DNA of 64,000 nt from an uncultured Alphaproteobacteria bacterium (GTDB lineage: Bacteria; Pseudomonadota; Alphaproteobacteria; RF32; CAG-239). Location: contig CAKQMH010000005.1 in NCBI GenBank assembly GCA_934254915.1, positions 26,119-90,118 of the forward strand, read 5' to 3'. A model generated the notes under the pieces. The model worked only from the letters and a program-made list of their open reading frames with translations. It was not told the DNA's origin and made no database searches. Of this stretch, positions 37,480 through 46,994 are shown in pieces. How positions within the stretch are numbered: the first letter of the stretch is position 1; every line of letters starts with the position of its first letter. The position numbers were made by a program, and so were the translations under genes.

Positions 37480-40400
37480 TTAGGCAACTTTAATCGAGCT
37501 GACTTTAGCATCATAAACAATTGATGCTCCTTCAATATCAGCTTGTGTGCCGCCGGCACAAACCGGAGTGATTTTTACGGCTAAAACCTGCTCAGCGACA
37601 TAGCTTTGATTTTCGTTCAAGGCCTTGTTCAATTCCGCATCGGCAGTTTGGTAGCAAAGTTCAATCCGATCAGAGATATTAAAATCCTTGTCTTTACGCA
37701 AAGTCTGAATCAGGCGGACAAAATCGCGAGCCATACCTTCACGTTTAAGCTCATCGGTAACAACCGTGTCTAAGGTGACAACCGCTTTATTATCGGCAAA
37801 TGACTTACCGGCAACGCCGGCTTTCATATCCAAACGAACCTCAAACAAATCCGGAGTTAAGTTTTTGCCGGCAATATTCAAGGTGCCGTCAGAATTAAGC
37901 TGCCACTGTCCTTGTTTATAAGCGGCCATAACCGCCCCCATATCTTTGCCCAAAGCTTTACCCAACAGCGGAGTGTAAAGGTAAATGGTTTTGGCGGCAT
38001 AATTAGACAATTCATTATCAAACTTAACGGCTTTGACATTAAGTTCGTCTTTTACGATGTCCTGATATTGCGGGGTTAAGGTTGCGCCAATCAAAGTCAG
38101 CCCAGCTAACGGCAGACGGTTGCGTAAGTTTTTCTCCTCACGGATAAATTTGCCGGTAGAACATAAATCCTGTACAAAATCCATGGTCTCAACCAACTCT
38201 TTGTCATAAACAATATTGCCCAATAACGGATAGTCGGTCAAGTGAACGGATTCACCGTCAGTCAAGGTCTTATAGACATATTCACTGATAAACGGCATTA
38301 ACGGAGCGACAATTTTGGACACATTAACCAAAACCGTATACAGCGTGTCAAAAGCCTGATTGTCGCCTTCCCAAAAACGGTCGCGAGTGCGGCGGATGTA
38401 CCAGTTGTTTAAGATTTCCATAAAGGAAGCAACTTCATTGGTCGCCATTGAAACATCATAAGTTTCAAGCCCTTGTTTAACCACATCGCGCAGATGTTTG
38501 AGCTTAGACAAGATGTAATTGTCGATAGCTTCCGAAGAGGTGCTGATTTCCTTAGCTTTATATTCCTCAGCATTAGCATATAAGGTAAAGAAGTAAAAAG
38601 CGTTCCATAACGGGATTTGAGCCACACGAGCCGCTTTGGCAATTTCTTTTCCCTCTTTATCGACGGCAAGATTACCGCCTTTCAAAACCGGTGAAGAAAC
38701 CAAGAACCAACGCAAAGCATCCGAACCGATATTGTCCAAAACCTCATTCGGGTCAGGATAATTTTTCAGGCGTTTAGACAGTTTTTGTCCGCCTTCAGCC
38801 ATCAACAAACCGGTGCAAATACAATTTTTGAATGCCGGTTTATTGTGCAGAGCAGTCGACAACACGGTTAACGTATAAAACCAACCACGGGTTTGATCCA
38901 TGGCCTCAACAATAAAATCAGCCGGAAAATGATTTTCAAACCATTCTTTATTTTCGAACGGATAATGCACCTGAGCATACGGCATCGAGCCGCTCTCGAA
39001 CCAGCAGTCAAAGACGTCGCCGACGCGGCGCATCATCGTTTTGCCCGACGGATCATCCGGATTAGGATAAACCACATCATCAATATAAGGTTTATGCAAA
39101 TTGGTTACGGTAATACCGGTTTTGGCTTTGATTTCCGCAATTGAACCAAAGACATCTACTCTTGGGAATTGCGGGTTATCAGACTTCCATACCGGAATCG
39201 GCGTACCCCAAAAACGGTTACGGGAAATTGACCAATCACGAGCGCCTTCCAGCCATTTGCCGAAACGTCCGTCTTTAATATGCTCCGGCACCCAGTTAAT
39301 CTGCTGATTATTTTTAACCATATCATCACGGAAATCGGTTACTTTGACAAACCAGCTTGACATAGCTTTATAAATCAGCGGAGTATCAGTACGCCAGCAG
39401 AACGGATAGGAGTGGGTGTATTGTTCTTTTTTAACCAACAGACCTTTTTCTTTCAGCAGCTGCATAATCGGTTCATTAGTTTCAAAAACCTGTTTACCCT
39501 GATAATCAGGAACTTCGGCCGTAAATTTGCCGGCTTCGTCAACCGGACAAACAACCGGAAAGTTTTCATCATAAGCACGGCAGGCGTCAAAGTCGTCCTG
39601 ACCAAAGCCGGGAGCAATATGGACAACGCCGGTACCGTCTTCCGTTGATACGAATTCGCCGCTCAAAACTTTGAATGCCCCTTGATTTTTCAGGTGCTTA
39701 AAATACGGGAACATCGGCTCATAGCTCAAACCGACCAAGTCTTTACCTTTGAGTGTTCCAACCTCAACCGCGTTTTCCAATTGTTTTTTGTAACGGCCTT
39801 TCAGCGCACTGCCGATAATATATTTATCATTGCCTTCCTGCATAACAGAATAGTCAATATCATTTCCGACCGCCAACATCAGGTTAGACGGCAATGTCCA
39901 CGGAGTAGTCGTCCAAACCAAGATTTTCATACCGTTTTCAAGTGTGAACATAACGGTAATGGCATTATCGGTTTTGTCCTGATAGCCTTGATTAACCTCA
40001 AAGTTGGAAAGCGGGGTTTCGGCCGCCCAAGAATACGGCAAAACACGGTAATCTTCATAAACCAAGCCTTTGTCATAAAGCTGTTTGAAGTTATTGATAA
40101 CACTTTCCATAAACGGCAGATCCATGGTCTTGTAGTCATGGTTAAAGTCCACCCAACGGCCGATACGTTTAAACATATCAACCCAAATACCGGAATATTT
40201 CAATACATCGGAACGGCAAAAATCATTAAATTTTTCAATTCCGAATTGTTCAATTTGTTTGCGGCCGGAAACACCTAATTGTTTTTCAGCCGACATTTCG
40301 GCCGGAAGCCCGTGACAGTCCCACCCTAAACGGCGTTCAACTTTTTTGCCGCACATAGTTTGAAAACGAGCAACCACGTCTTTGACATAAGACACCATAA

Positions 40401-40584
40401 TATGTCCGTAGTGCGGTGTTCCGTTAGCAAACGGAGGACCGTCATAAAAAACGAATTCAGCCGCACCATCGCGGTTGTGCACTGATTTTTCAAAAGTGTT
40501 GTCCTGCTCCCAAAAACGGAGAATTTCTTTTTCTACTTCGACAAAGTCAGGTTTGGCTTTGACCTCGGCATAATGTGTTGTCAT
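37480..40584 (-). CDS. ileS: Isoleucyl-tRNA synthetase (eukaryote-like, type 2)
   Basis: The 1034-residue protein has class I signatures HYGH (58-61) and KLSKR (near 610, in GGQKLSKRLKNYPDPNE). HYGH and KLSKR rather than HIGH and KMSKS, and the length over 1000 with an extended C-terminal region, mark IleRS type 2, known for eukaryotes and for mupirocin-resistant bacteria. A CP1 editing domain is present (about 190-400). Intact for essential function. The start has only a weak GGGAC site. Confidence 0.95.
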   Translation of the reverse strand: MTTHYAEVKAKPDFVEVEKEILRFWEQDNTFEKSVHNRDGAAEFVFYDGPPFANGTPHYGHIMVSYVKDVVARFQTMCGKKVERRLGWDCHGLPAEMSAEKQLGVSGRKQIEQFGIEKFNDFCRSDVLKYSGIWVDMFKRIGRWVDFNHDYKTMDLPFMESVINNFKQLYDKGLVYEDYRVLPYSWAAETPLSNFEVNQGYQDKTDNAITVMFTLENGMKILVWTTTPWTLPSNLMLAVGNDIDYSVMQEGNDKYIIGSALKGRYKKQLENAVEVGTLKGKDLVGLSYEPMFPYFKHLKNQGAFKVLSGEFVSTEDGTGVVHIAPGFGQDDFDACRAYDENFPVVCPVDEAGKFTAEVPDYQGKQVFETNEPIMQLLKEKGLLVKKEQYTHSYPFCWRTDTPLIYKAMSSWFVKVTDFRDDMVKNNQQINWVPEHIKDGRFGKWLEGARDWSISRNRFWGTPIPVWKSDNPQFPRVDVFGSIAEIKAKTGITVTNLHKPYIDDVVYPNPDDPSGKTMMRRVGDVFDCWFESGSMPYAQVHYPFENKEWFENHFPADFIVEAMDQTRGWFYTLTVLSTALHNKPAFKNCICTGLLMAEGGQKLSKRLKNYPDPNEVLDNIGSDALRWFLVSSPVLKGGNLAVDKEGKEIAKAARVAQIPLWNAFYFFTLYANAEEYKAKEISTSSEAIDNYILSKLKHLRDVVKQGLETYDVSMATNEVASFMEILNNWYIRRTRDRFWEGDNQAFDTLYTVLVNVSKIVAPLMPFISEYVYKTLTDGESVHLTDYPLLGNIVYDKELVETMDFVQDLCSTGKFIREEKNLRNRLPLAGLTLIGATLTPQYQDIVKDELNVKAVKFDNELSNYAAKTIYLYTPLLGKALGKDMGAVMAAYKQGQWQLNSDGTLNIAGKNLTPDLFEVRLDMKAGVAGKSFADNKAVVTLDTVVTDELKREGMARDFVRLIQTLRKDKDFNISDRIELCYQTADAELNKALNENQSYVAEQVLAVKITPVCAGGTQADIEGASIVYDAKVSSIKVA

Positions 40585-40675
40585 AAGTGTTTGTCCCTAT
40601 GTTTCAGATACTGAAAAAAATCAGCATCAAAATATTTGATAAAATTTAATGGAAAATCGGTTAAATATGTGCAGC

Positions 40676-40703
40676 AAAAAAAGATAACATCCCCTTAGGG
40701 GAT
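40676..40703 (-). terminator. Terminator-like hairpin after anmK
   Basis: ATCCCC / GGGGAT stem (40689-40703, 3-base loop) is followed six bases later on the minus strand by a run of seven T. It lies in the 232-base gap between anmK and ileS, where I see no gene. Confidence 0.5.
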
Positions 40704-40816
40704 AATACGAAATATAGATATAAATAAGCCGCGCATTTTACTACCTTTCAAAATGAAATTCGCTGATAAGATAATACATTGAATCTTCGGAGTCAATATT
40801 GTTTGCCTGAAAAGTT

Positions 40817-41920
40817 TTATTTTTCGGGATTGAAAATTTCGCCGCAAACAATCGGTTCGGGAACGCCGGTGGTTGCCGGATATGAAGCCGGCAGTCCGTG
40901 TAAACGCCGCGCCGCCAAAAAAGCAAAGGCCTGCGCCTCAAAAGCCGATGATTTCCAACCTTCATCTTCCGCCAGTTTGACCTCGACATTTTCTAACTTT
41001 TGCCGTAGGAAACGCACCAATGTCGGATTTTGCGCCCCGGCACCGTAAACGATCAAGACTTCCGGCATTTCCGGCACATATAAGGCCAAAGAATAGGCTA
41101 CGGTTTCGGCGATAAAAGCCGTAGCGGTAGCCGCGCCGTCAGCCAGACTTAAGCCTTCAAGATGCTCGAATTTATCTTTGAATAAATCTCGATCCAGAGC
41201 CTTGGGCGGCGGCAGAGCCAAATATTTATGCCGCATTAAAGATGACAAAATATCAGCATGGACTTGGCCGGTAACCGCCAATTTGCCGTTATAATCGGTG
41301 TGTTGCCCGCCGTGCTTTTGCACCCAATCATTAAGCGGGGCAAGCCCAGGGCCGACATCAAAAGCCATAATCTCGCCGTTAACGCCAAGCCAGGTAAGAC
41401 TGGTGATACCGCCGATATCTAAAAATGCCGCCGGTTTAGTCAGTCGAGAGCCAAGAGAAGCATGAAAAACCGCCGAAAGCGGCGCTCCCTGCCCGCCGGA
41501 ACGAATATCGGCATTACGAAAACAGCTGACGACCTTAATGCCGGTTTGGTTTGCCAAGGCCTGCGCATTGCCCAACTGGCAGGTATAATGCTGTTGCGGC
41601 TCATGCAATAAAGTATAACCGTGAAAGCCGATTAAATCAGGTTTTTCGCCGTAATCAGCCATAATATTTTGCACAATATCCGCATTAAACGCGGTAAATT
41701 TTTGTTCAATTTGTTGCAATTTTTCCGGAGCTATATCTTCACGTCTTTGCCCCTGCAAAAAGCGCAAACTCTCGCACAAGTCATCATCATAAGGAATATT
41801 CAGCGCAACCCCAAAATCAAAAACATCCACGCCATCGCATGAAATCACGGCGGCATTAACGCCATCCAGCGAAGAACTGCTCATCAGCCCCAAAACCCGC
41901 TGTGTTTTAATTAAATCCAT
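40817..41920 (-). CDS. anmK: Anhydro-N-acetylmuramic acid kinase
   Basis: The 367-residue protein has family motifs near the start (GLMSSSSLDGVNAAV), DIGGITSLTWLG (ATP binding) and FDVGPGLAPLNDW, plus LIVYGAGAQNPTL near the end. It phosphorylates and opens 1,6-anhydroMurNAc, the product of lytic transglycosylases such as MltA, for cell-wall recycling. It diverges from tyrS with a shared promoter region, as often in Alphaproteobacteria. Confidence 0.95.
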   Translation of the reverse strand: MDLIKTQRVLGLMSSSSLDGVNAAVISCDGVDVFDFGVALNIPYDDDLCESLRFLQGQRREDIAPEKLQQIEQKFTAFNADIVQNIMADYGEKPDLIGFHGYTLLHEPQQHYTCQLGNAQALANQTGIKVVSCFRNADIRSGGQGAPLSAVFHASLGSRLTKPAAFLDIGGITSLTWLGVNGEIMAFDVGPGLAPLNDWVQKHGGQHTDYNGKLAVTGQVHADILSSLMRHKYLALPPPKALDRDLFKDKFEHLEGLSLADGAATATAFIAETVAYSLALYVPEMPEVLIVYGAGAQNPTLVRFLRQKLENVEVKLAEDEGWKSSAFEAQAFAFLAARRLHGLPASYPATTGVPEPIVCGEIFNPEK

Positions 41921-41940
41921 TATTTAACGTCACTCCTTTA

Positions 41941-41968
41941 TTGCATTGTCAAAATTATATGCTAATAT
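41941..41968 (+). promoter_or_regulatory. Sigma70-type promoter for tyrS
   Basis: TTGCAT at 41941-41946, a 16-base spacer and TAATAT at 41963-41968 lie 37 bases before the tyrS start. Confidence 0.45.
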
Positions 41969-42005
41969 GCGTTAAGATTTGGTTATAAATATTAAGGAAG
42001 GAAAA

Positions 42006-43256
42006 ATGAGCAAATTTAAATCTCAGTTTGTCAACATTATGGTTGAACGCGGTTTTTACAATCAATGCACCAATGAAGAAGGCTTTGACAGTTATTTGTA
42101 TGAGTGCGAGAAAAGCGGCAAACCGGCGGTTGGCTATCTGGGATCAGATCCGACCGGAGACAGCCTGCACGTGGGGCATATTGTGCCGTTAATGATGTTG
42201 CGCTGGTTTCAAAAATGCGGCCACAAACCCTTGGCGCTGGTCGGTGGAGCAACAGCGCGAATCGGCGACCCGTCGGGCAAAGATAAACTCCGTCCGTTTT
42301 TGAGTGAAGAAACATTAGCGCATAACAGTGCCGGACTGCGCCGGTCTTTCAGCAAATTTTTAAAATTCGGCAACGGTGCGAATGATGCAGAAATGGTTGA
42401 CAACTGGGATTGGTTTAAGAATGTCAACTATTTGGAATTTTTGCGCGATATCGGAACTTTTTATTCGGTTAACCGGATGTTGACCATGGAAAGCGTTAAA
42501 GCCCGGTTAGAGCGCGAACAGCCGATGTCATTTCTGGAATTTAACTACATGCTGCTGCAAGGATATGATTTTTGCCAGCTTTACCAAAAATACGGCTGCC
42601 GCGCCCAAATCGCCGGTTCTGACCAATGGGGCAATATCACTTCCGGTACAGAACTCGGACGCCGTAAATATGATGTTGAGTTGTTTGGCTTCACCAGCCC
42701 GATTATTACTGACTCGGCCGGCAAAAAAATGGGCAAATCCGAAGGCAACGCTGTTTGGATTAATGAAGAAAAACTTCCGACTTATGATTATTATCAATAT
42801 TTCCGCAATATCGGCGACGCCGAAGTCGGTAAATGTCTACGGATTTATACGGATTTATCGATGGATGAGATCCGTCGTCTGGAAGCATTGAAAGATCAGG
42901 AAATCAACGAAGCGAAAAAGATTTTGGCCTTGGAAGCAACCAAGATTTGCCGTGGAAGCGAAGAAGCTCAAAAAGCGCAAGAAACCGCAATTCAATTGTT
43001 TGAAAAAGGTGCGGCCGGCGGTGATTTGCCCTGCATTGAAGCCGCTAATGAAATTGGCGCTTTGGATGCCTTTTTGCAACTTGGTTTTGTGGCCAGCAAA
43101 GGTGAAGCCCGCCGTTTAATCAAGCAAGCAGGACTGAAAATAAATGATCAAGTTATCACTGATGAAAATTATATCATTAGTGCGAAGGATATGATTGACG
43201 GGCAGGTAAAACTTTCGCAAGGCAAGAAAAAACACGGCTTGCTCAAAATAGCCTAG
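42006..43256 (+). CDS. tyrS: Tyrosyl-tRNA synthetase
   Basis: The protein has 416 residues from the ATG at 42006 (AAGGAAGGA upstream). Class I motifs are HVGH (55-58) and KMGKS (241-245), with an S4 RNA-binding domain at the C-terminus (about 350-416). The tyrosine-binding loop (GYDF, QIAGSDQWGN) is present. It charges tRNA-Tyr. The HVGH and KMGKS forms are normal for this enzyme. Confidence 0.97.
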   Translation: MSKFKSQFVNIMVERGFYNQCTNEEGFDSYLYECEKSGKPAVGYLGSDPTGDSLHVGHIVPLMMLRWFQKCGHKPLALVGGATARIGDPSGKDKLRPFLSEETLAHNSAGLRRSFSKFLKFGNGANDAEMVDNWDWFKNVNYLEFLRDIGTFYSVNRMLTMESVKARLEREQPMSFLEFNYMLLQGYDFCQLYQKYGCRAQIAGSDQWGNITSGTELGRRKYDVELFGFTSPIITDSAGKKMGKSEGNAVWINEEKLPTYDYYQYFRNIGDAEVGKCLRIYTDLSMDEIRRLEALKDQEINEAKKILALEATKICRGSEEAQKAQETAIQLFEKGAAGGDLPCIEAANEIGALDAFLQLGFVASKGEARRLIKQAGLKINDQVITDENYIISAKDMIDGQVKLSQGKKKHGLLKIA

Positions 43257-43322
43257 GGTTTAACTTTGGTATATTTGTTGCTATAAACGATTTAATCCGT
43301 TTACAGATGAGGAAAAAAATAA

Positions 43323-43964
43323 ATGATGAAGGCATTTAAAGTCGGAATATCTGCTTTAATCGTCAGCGTTTTTTTAACAGCGACATCACAAGCTTTTCCT
43401 ATTTTGGAATCTCCTGATAATTTTATTTTTGAAGAATGCCCGACCGAAATTGAACAAAAATTAAAACTTAACGGTAAATGCTATCTGGCTTGGGTCGGAT
43501 ATCGCGAATTTGCGCTGTGGAATGATGACGGCTTTGGCTGTGGCAATCAGGGTTGCGGTGTAAGTTTAGTGCGGATTGATGCCCAAGGTAATTTAAAGTT
43601 TTTGCCGAAATATGGCGAGTACGTATATCCGGAAGTTACCGACGGAAGATTTATTTACGGCATAATACACCGACAAACACATATTTATCTTCCGGCACAG
43701 CATTTGCCCGTTCCACAAGAAGAAGGACAATATTATCAACAATATAACAGTCCTTATGTTATGCTGAAACTTGAAAAGAAATGCTTCACGGATGAAGGTT
43801 GTCAGCCTTATAATTATGAACTAAAAAACGGAGAATATGTCAGAACCAATCCAAGTCTGATGGTAAAATGCCGCAAAATTGATGATATTGCCATCCAATG
43901 CGATGATTTTAATTATGATTCACCAAACGAGGCGGCGGATTTTCTTGCCGCGTTCACGGAGTAA
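43323..43964 (+). CDS. Secreted Cys-containing protein A
   Basis: The 213-residue protein has a signal peptide ending TSQA (about 1-24). The mature part has cysteine pairs (FEECP, KCY, CGNQGCG, CFTDEGC, CRKI, QCDD) in a pattern shared with the next gene. The middle has YREFALWNDD. No family is recognised; disulfide-stabilised periplasmic or surface protein is inferred. The gene starts after AGGAAAAAAATAA. Confidence 0.7.
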   Translation: MMKAFKVGISALIVSVFLTATSQAFPILESPDNFIFEECPTEIEQKLKLNGKCYLAWVGYREFALWNDDGFGCGNQGCGVSLVRIDAQGNLKFLPKYGEYVYPEVTDGRFIYGIIHRQTHIYLPAQHLPVPQEEGQYYQQYNSPYVMLKLEKKCFTDEGCQPYNYELKNGEYVRTNPSLMVKCRKIDDIAIQCDDFNYDSPNEAADFLAAFTE

Positions 43965-43973
43965 GAAGCAAAA

Positions 43974-44555
43974 ATGAAAAGATATTCGTATTTGATTTCT
44001 ATGGTTATGATGATGGCAATTTATGCGGCAAAGGCTCAAGCTTTACCGCAGGGCGTGGTTTCGCAGCCGATGTATTTCAGAGAATGCGGCAACTGGCTGA
44101 AAGATGAACTCAAAATCAAAACCACCTGCCTTAAAACTGCCGCCGGATTTGAACGATTTTTACTTTTGAAGCAAAATCCAACCGATTGCCTGAAAAACAG
44201 CTGTGAGGCACAGTTATACTACCATGATAAACATGCGGTGCTGCACCGGAGAAACGAAAAGCTCAAAGTTAAATGCACCAAAGAACAGGCCAAAGAAATT
44301 ATAGCTACCTGTTATCCTGATATTGATAACTTTATATTCAACCGGCAAAATATTAATGGCCGTAACATTTATACCGCCTATCTTGGTTATAATGCGTATT
44401 GGATGATTGAAGACAGCAATAAATGTCTGCAAGAATCAGGCTGCACGGTTAAACTGTATCGCGAAAAAGCAGGTAAAATGGAATATGACGAAGAGGGAGC
44501 GCATTTATATTGCACTCAAGAAACGGATATGACGCTTAATTGCAAAGCGAAATAA
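43974..44555 (+). CDS. Secreted Cys-containing protein B
   Basis: The 193-residue protein has a signal peptide ending AKAQA (about 1-23). Its pattern repeats that of the previous gene: FRECGNWLKDELKIKTTC followed by GFERFLLLKQN and CLKNSCEAQL, then a second similar unit (FIFNRQNINGRNIYTAYLGYNAYW, CLQESGCTVKLY). So the protein looks like two copies of one unit, and the preceding protein holds a related unit. It starts nine bases after the stop of A. Function unknown. Confidence 0.7.
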   Translation: MKRYSYLISMVMMMAIYAAKAQALPQGVVSQPMYFRECGNWLKDELKIKTTCLKTAAGFERFLLLKQNPTDCLKNSCEAQLYYHDKHAVLHRRNEKLKVKCTKEQAKEIIATCYPDIDNFIFNRQNINGRNIYTAYLGYNAYWMIEDSNKCLQESGCTVKLYREKAGKMEYDEEGAHLYCTQETDMTLNCKAK

Positions 44556-44556
44556 G

Positions 44557-44594
44557 AAAAAGGCTTAAGTATTAAAACTTAAGCCTTTTTAATT
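44557..44594. terminator. Bidirectional terminator
   Basis: AAAAAGGCTTAAGT pairs with ACTTAAGCCTTTTT around ATTAAA. T runs occur on both strands, so it ends the secreted pair and the flavin reductase gene. Confidence 0.85.
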
Positions 44595-45428
44595 TTAAGC
44601 TTTACGGGCTTTAGCAAACTTGGCCTTGCCGTTAAACTTGCCGGAACGAGCAAATTTGCCTTGAGAAGCCGACTTTGGTTTAGAAGCTGCAAAATCGCCT
44701 TTTTTATCTGCACCACGCTGCGGTTTGAAACGCGCATCTCGTGGTTTGGAACTTTTATCTTTGAACGGCGGGCGTTTAGGTTTGAGCTGTTTGAGTTTTT
44801 CAGCCATAATTTCTTCCGCACGCAAAAGCTCGACAAATTTTGATTTGCGAGGTTTGGTTTTGTTTTCTTTGGTCTTGTCAACCGAAAAACCGAAAGCACC
44901 CAAATCACGTCCCAAAGTATAATACCGGCCATGAACGAAAGCCAACAATCCGGCTTTTTCGAGTGCTAAACGACCGTCTTCTTCAAGGTATTTATCATCA
45001 ATGTTAACCCCGACGATTTCCGCAACAAACATATCATGCGTACCGTACGAGGTGATTGACTTGACAACGCACTCTAAGGAAATCGGAGCTTTGGTCAGCA
45101 TCGGAGCTTTAACTTTAGAGCAAGGTTCAATCGCCAAATTCATATCTTTGAATTTATCGGTATTTTTACCGGACTTGACACCGCAATAATCGCAGGCTTT
45201 GGCCAGTTCAAGGTTGGTAACATTAATTACAAATTCGCCAGCTTGCTTGATAATGTCATGAGAATAGCGACTTGGACGCACCGATATATAAGTCATCGGC
45301 GGTTCGGAATTGATAATTCCCGTCCAGGCCACAGTCAAAACATTCGGTTTTTCCATTGTGCCGCAGGTTACCATTACCGGCGGCAGCGGTGATAACATTG
45401 TTCCCGGTTGCCACGAAATTTTAGTCAT
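44595..45428 (-). CDS. Flavin reductase-like protein with basic tail
   Basis: The 277-residue protein has a flavin-reductase / flavoredoxin-type split barrel in about 1-180 (VMVTCGTMEKPNVLTVAWTG, ISVRPSRYSHDII, EFVINVT). A 95-residue tail (about 183-277) is very Lys/Arg/Ser-rich, with repeated FKxx and KFA/G turns (for example KFARSGKFNGKAKFAKARKA). Such tails are known on RNA helicases and pseudouridine synthases, not on this family as far as I know. The core would reduce or bind FMN. It follows the vanX gene by 83 bases with only a weak ribosome site. Confidence 0.82.
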   Translation of the reverse strand: MTKISWQPGTMLSPLPPVMVTCGTMEKPNVLTVAWTGIINSEPPMTYISVRPSRYSHDIIKQAGEFVINVTNLELAKACDYCGVKSGKNTDKFKDMNLAIEPCSKVKAPMLTKAPISLECVVKSITSYGTHDMFVAEIVGVNIDDKYLEEDGRLALEKAGLLAFVHGRYYTLGRDLGAFGFSVDKTKENKTKPRKSKFVELLRAEEIMAEKLKQLKPKRPPFKDKSSKPRDARFKPQRGADKKGDFAASKPKSASQGKFARSGKFNGKAKFAKARKA

Positions 45429-45511
45429 AATTTTTCTCTTTCAGTTTGAAATAGCAAATCAATTTTTTGCCAAGCATAATCTAATTATTTTAATTAGCAA
45501 GCGAAATAAAA

Positions 45512-46123
45512 TCAGGATTGCCAATCGATGAGCGGATAAGCCGCGCTTTTGCCGTTGGGCAGATTATAATGCCACCATTCATGCGGCAAAGCCTCAAGCC
45601 CGACCTGTTCCATAAGTTCGCGCAAAAGTTTACGATTAGCAACGGCGGCGGCGGATAATCCCTGTTGCCAATTATGATTGGCTTTTTGCAGGTGTTCAAA
45701 AAACGGCACAAAGTTTCCGGCTTGCACCTGCTCAAAAAATTGGGGCGTATAGCCGTCAACCTTAGTCGGAAACTCCAACTCGCGACCTGACATCTCGGTC
45801 AAAACGGCATCAACGGCCGTACCATGGCAATGCTGCGATAAGTCAGGAGTTTGAGCCAAAAAACCTTTTTGCGGTATCAACTCCAACATTTTTTGGTGGG
45901 CCAACGGCGGACGATAAGCATCACAAATTTTGAGCTTAAAATTATGTTGCCGCAAAAGCGGAATCAGAGCTTGCAATTTTTGCCACATATCACGATGAAA
46001 AAAGGCGTGATTGCCAAAGCCGATCTCCAGATAAACAGCACGTCCGAACATATTATCCGTGCGGGCATACATTAAATCAATAATAAACGGATCGCCTTTT
46101 AATTCAATTAAGTCAGAGTTCAT
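45512..46123 (-). CDS. VanX/DdpX-type D-Ala-D-Ala dipeptidase
   Basis: The 203-residue protein has zinc-site motifs SQHCHGTAVD and EWWHY, which match M15D dipeptidases (VanX, DdpX), plus the CDAYRPP substrate motif. It hydrolyses D-Ala-D-Ala dipeptide. It has no signal peptide, so it acts in the cytoplasm, in line with wall-peptide recycling rather than vancomycin resistance. Its start overlaps the C26 gene by 11 bases without its own ribosome site, so coupling is likely. Confidence 0.92.
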   Translation of the reverse strand: MNSDLIELKGDPFIIDLMYARTDNMFGRAVYLEIGFGNHAFFHRDMWQKLQALIPLLRQHNFKLKICDAYRPPLAHQKMLELIPQKGFLAQTPDLSQHCHGTAVDAVLTEMSGRELEFPTKVDGYTPQFFEQVQAGNFVPFFEHLQKANHNWQQGLSAAAVANRKLLRELMEQVGLEALPHEWWHYNLPNGKSAAYPLIDWQS

Positions 46124-46994
46124 CGGCAGCGGCCTTTACAAAGGTTTTAAAAATTTGTCGTGAAGCTTCATCACCAAGTTTCAGCAAACGTTCGGGATGC
46201 CATTGGACGCCAAGCACAAACTTATGCCACGGAGCAAGCGGTTCAATAGCCTCAACCGTATCATCATCAGCCAGAGCCGCGATGCGGCATTGTCCAAGGT
46301 GCAAATTATCAATAGCTTCATTATGAGCAGTATTAACCAGCAGCTCAGATTTTTTGACTACTTGCGCCAATAAAGTATCAGGCAAAACCTTGACCTTGTG
46401 AGCAAGAACATATCCGCCCTGCTTGTGGCTTTGCGCAACATCACAATCACGATTTATATCGCGGCGAAGTTTAGCGCCCAAGCTGCCGCCGATGATTTGT
46501 TCACCGGCGCAAATTCCCAATGTCGGCAAATGATTTTGGCGGGCATAATCCAACATTTGCAAATAAGCCTGCGCGCGCTTGTCTTTATCCTCAACCGGGG
46601 GCTCTAAATACCAATCACGCGGAGAATTGAAACAGCCGCCGATTAACAACACGCCGTCCGGTTTTGTGTTTGCCAATTGCTCAACAACCTTATCATAAGC
46701 AATAAAGACCGGAAAACCGCCGCTTGCAACTATTGCAGAGGCATAGTCAGGATGAAGCGAATAATCTTTTTCGTCCCGCGCGGGGTGTTTTTCCTGTGCC
46801 AAAATAACGGCAATGCGCGGACGAACATCTCTGATATCCGGCAAAGTAATATATGGCAGATGCCCGCGCGCAAAGACTGCGGCAACTTCCGCAGCCGGCA
46901 AATACCAACTGACAAAATCGTCTTGCGGATAAGTTATGGTTCGAAGCTTGATATCCTCAAACGAATCAGCGATAGAGCTTGGGTAAGATGTCAT
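46113..46994 (-). CDS. Class I glutamine amidotransferase-like hydrolase (C26 type)
   Basis: The 293-residue protein has the catalytic Cys in LGICAGEQ and the His-Glu in GVQWHPE, the C26 gamma-glutamyl hydrolase arrangement. Family members cleave gamma-glutamyl bonds, such as gamma-glutamyl-GABA (PuuD). Peptidoglycan stems also hold gamma-D-Glu bonds, and its neighbours are Bat genes and a D-Ala-D-Ala dipeptidase, so a wall-peptide substrate is a reasonable guess. AAAGGAAC precedes the start, inside the end of batD. Confidence 0.85.
   Translation of the reverse strand: MTSYPSSIADSFEDIKLRTITYPQDDFVSWYLPAAEVAAVFARGHLPYITLPDIRDVRPRIAVILAQEKHPARDEKDYSLHPDYASAIVASGGFPVFIAYDKVVEQLANTKPDGVLLIGGCFNSPRDWYLEPPVEDKDKRAQAYLQMLDYARQNHLPTLGICAGEQIIGGSLGAKLRRDINRDCDVAQSHKQGGYVLAHKVKVLPDTLLAQVVKKSELLVNTAHNEAIDNLHLGQCRIAALADDDTVEAIEPLAPWHKFVLGVQWHPERLLKLGDEASRQIFKTFVKAAADEL

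Noticed and set aside
40585..40816. Possible T-box or leader control upstream of ileS
   Set aside because: No conserved T-box sequence or specifier hairpin is seen; only the short hairpin and T run after anmK can be supported.
46966..46994. Overlap between batD and the C26 hydrolase as a possible frameshift
   Set aside because: Both proteins have complete family ends, and the hydrolase has its own AAAGGAAC site, so this is an ordinary overlap.
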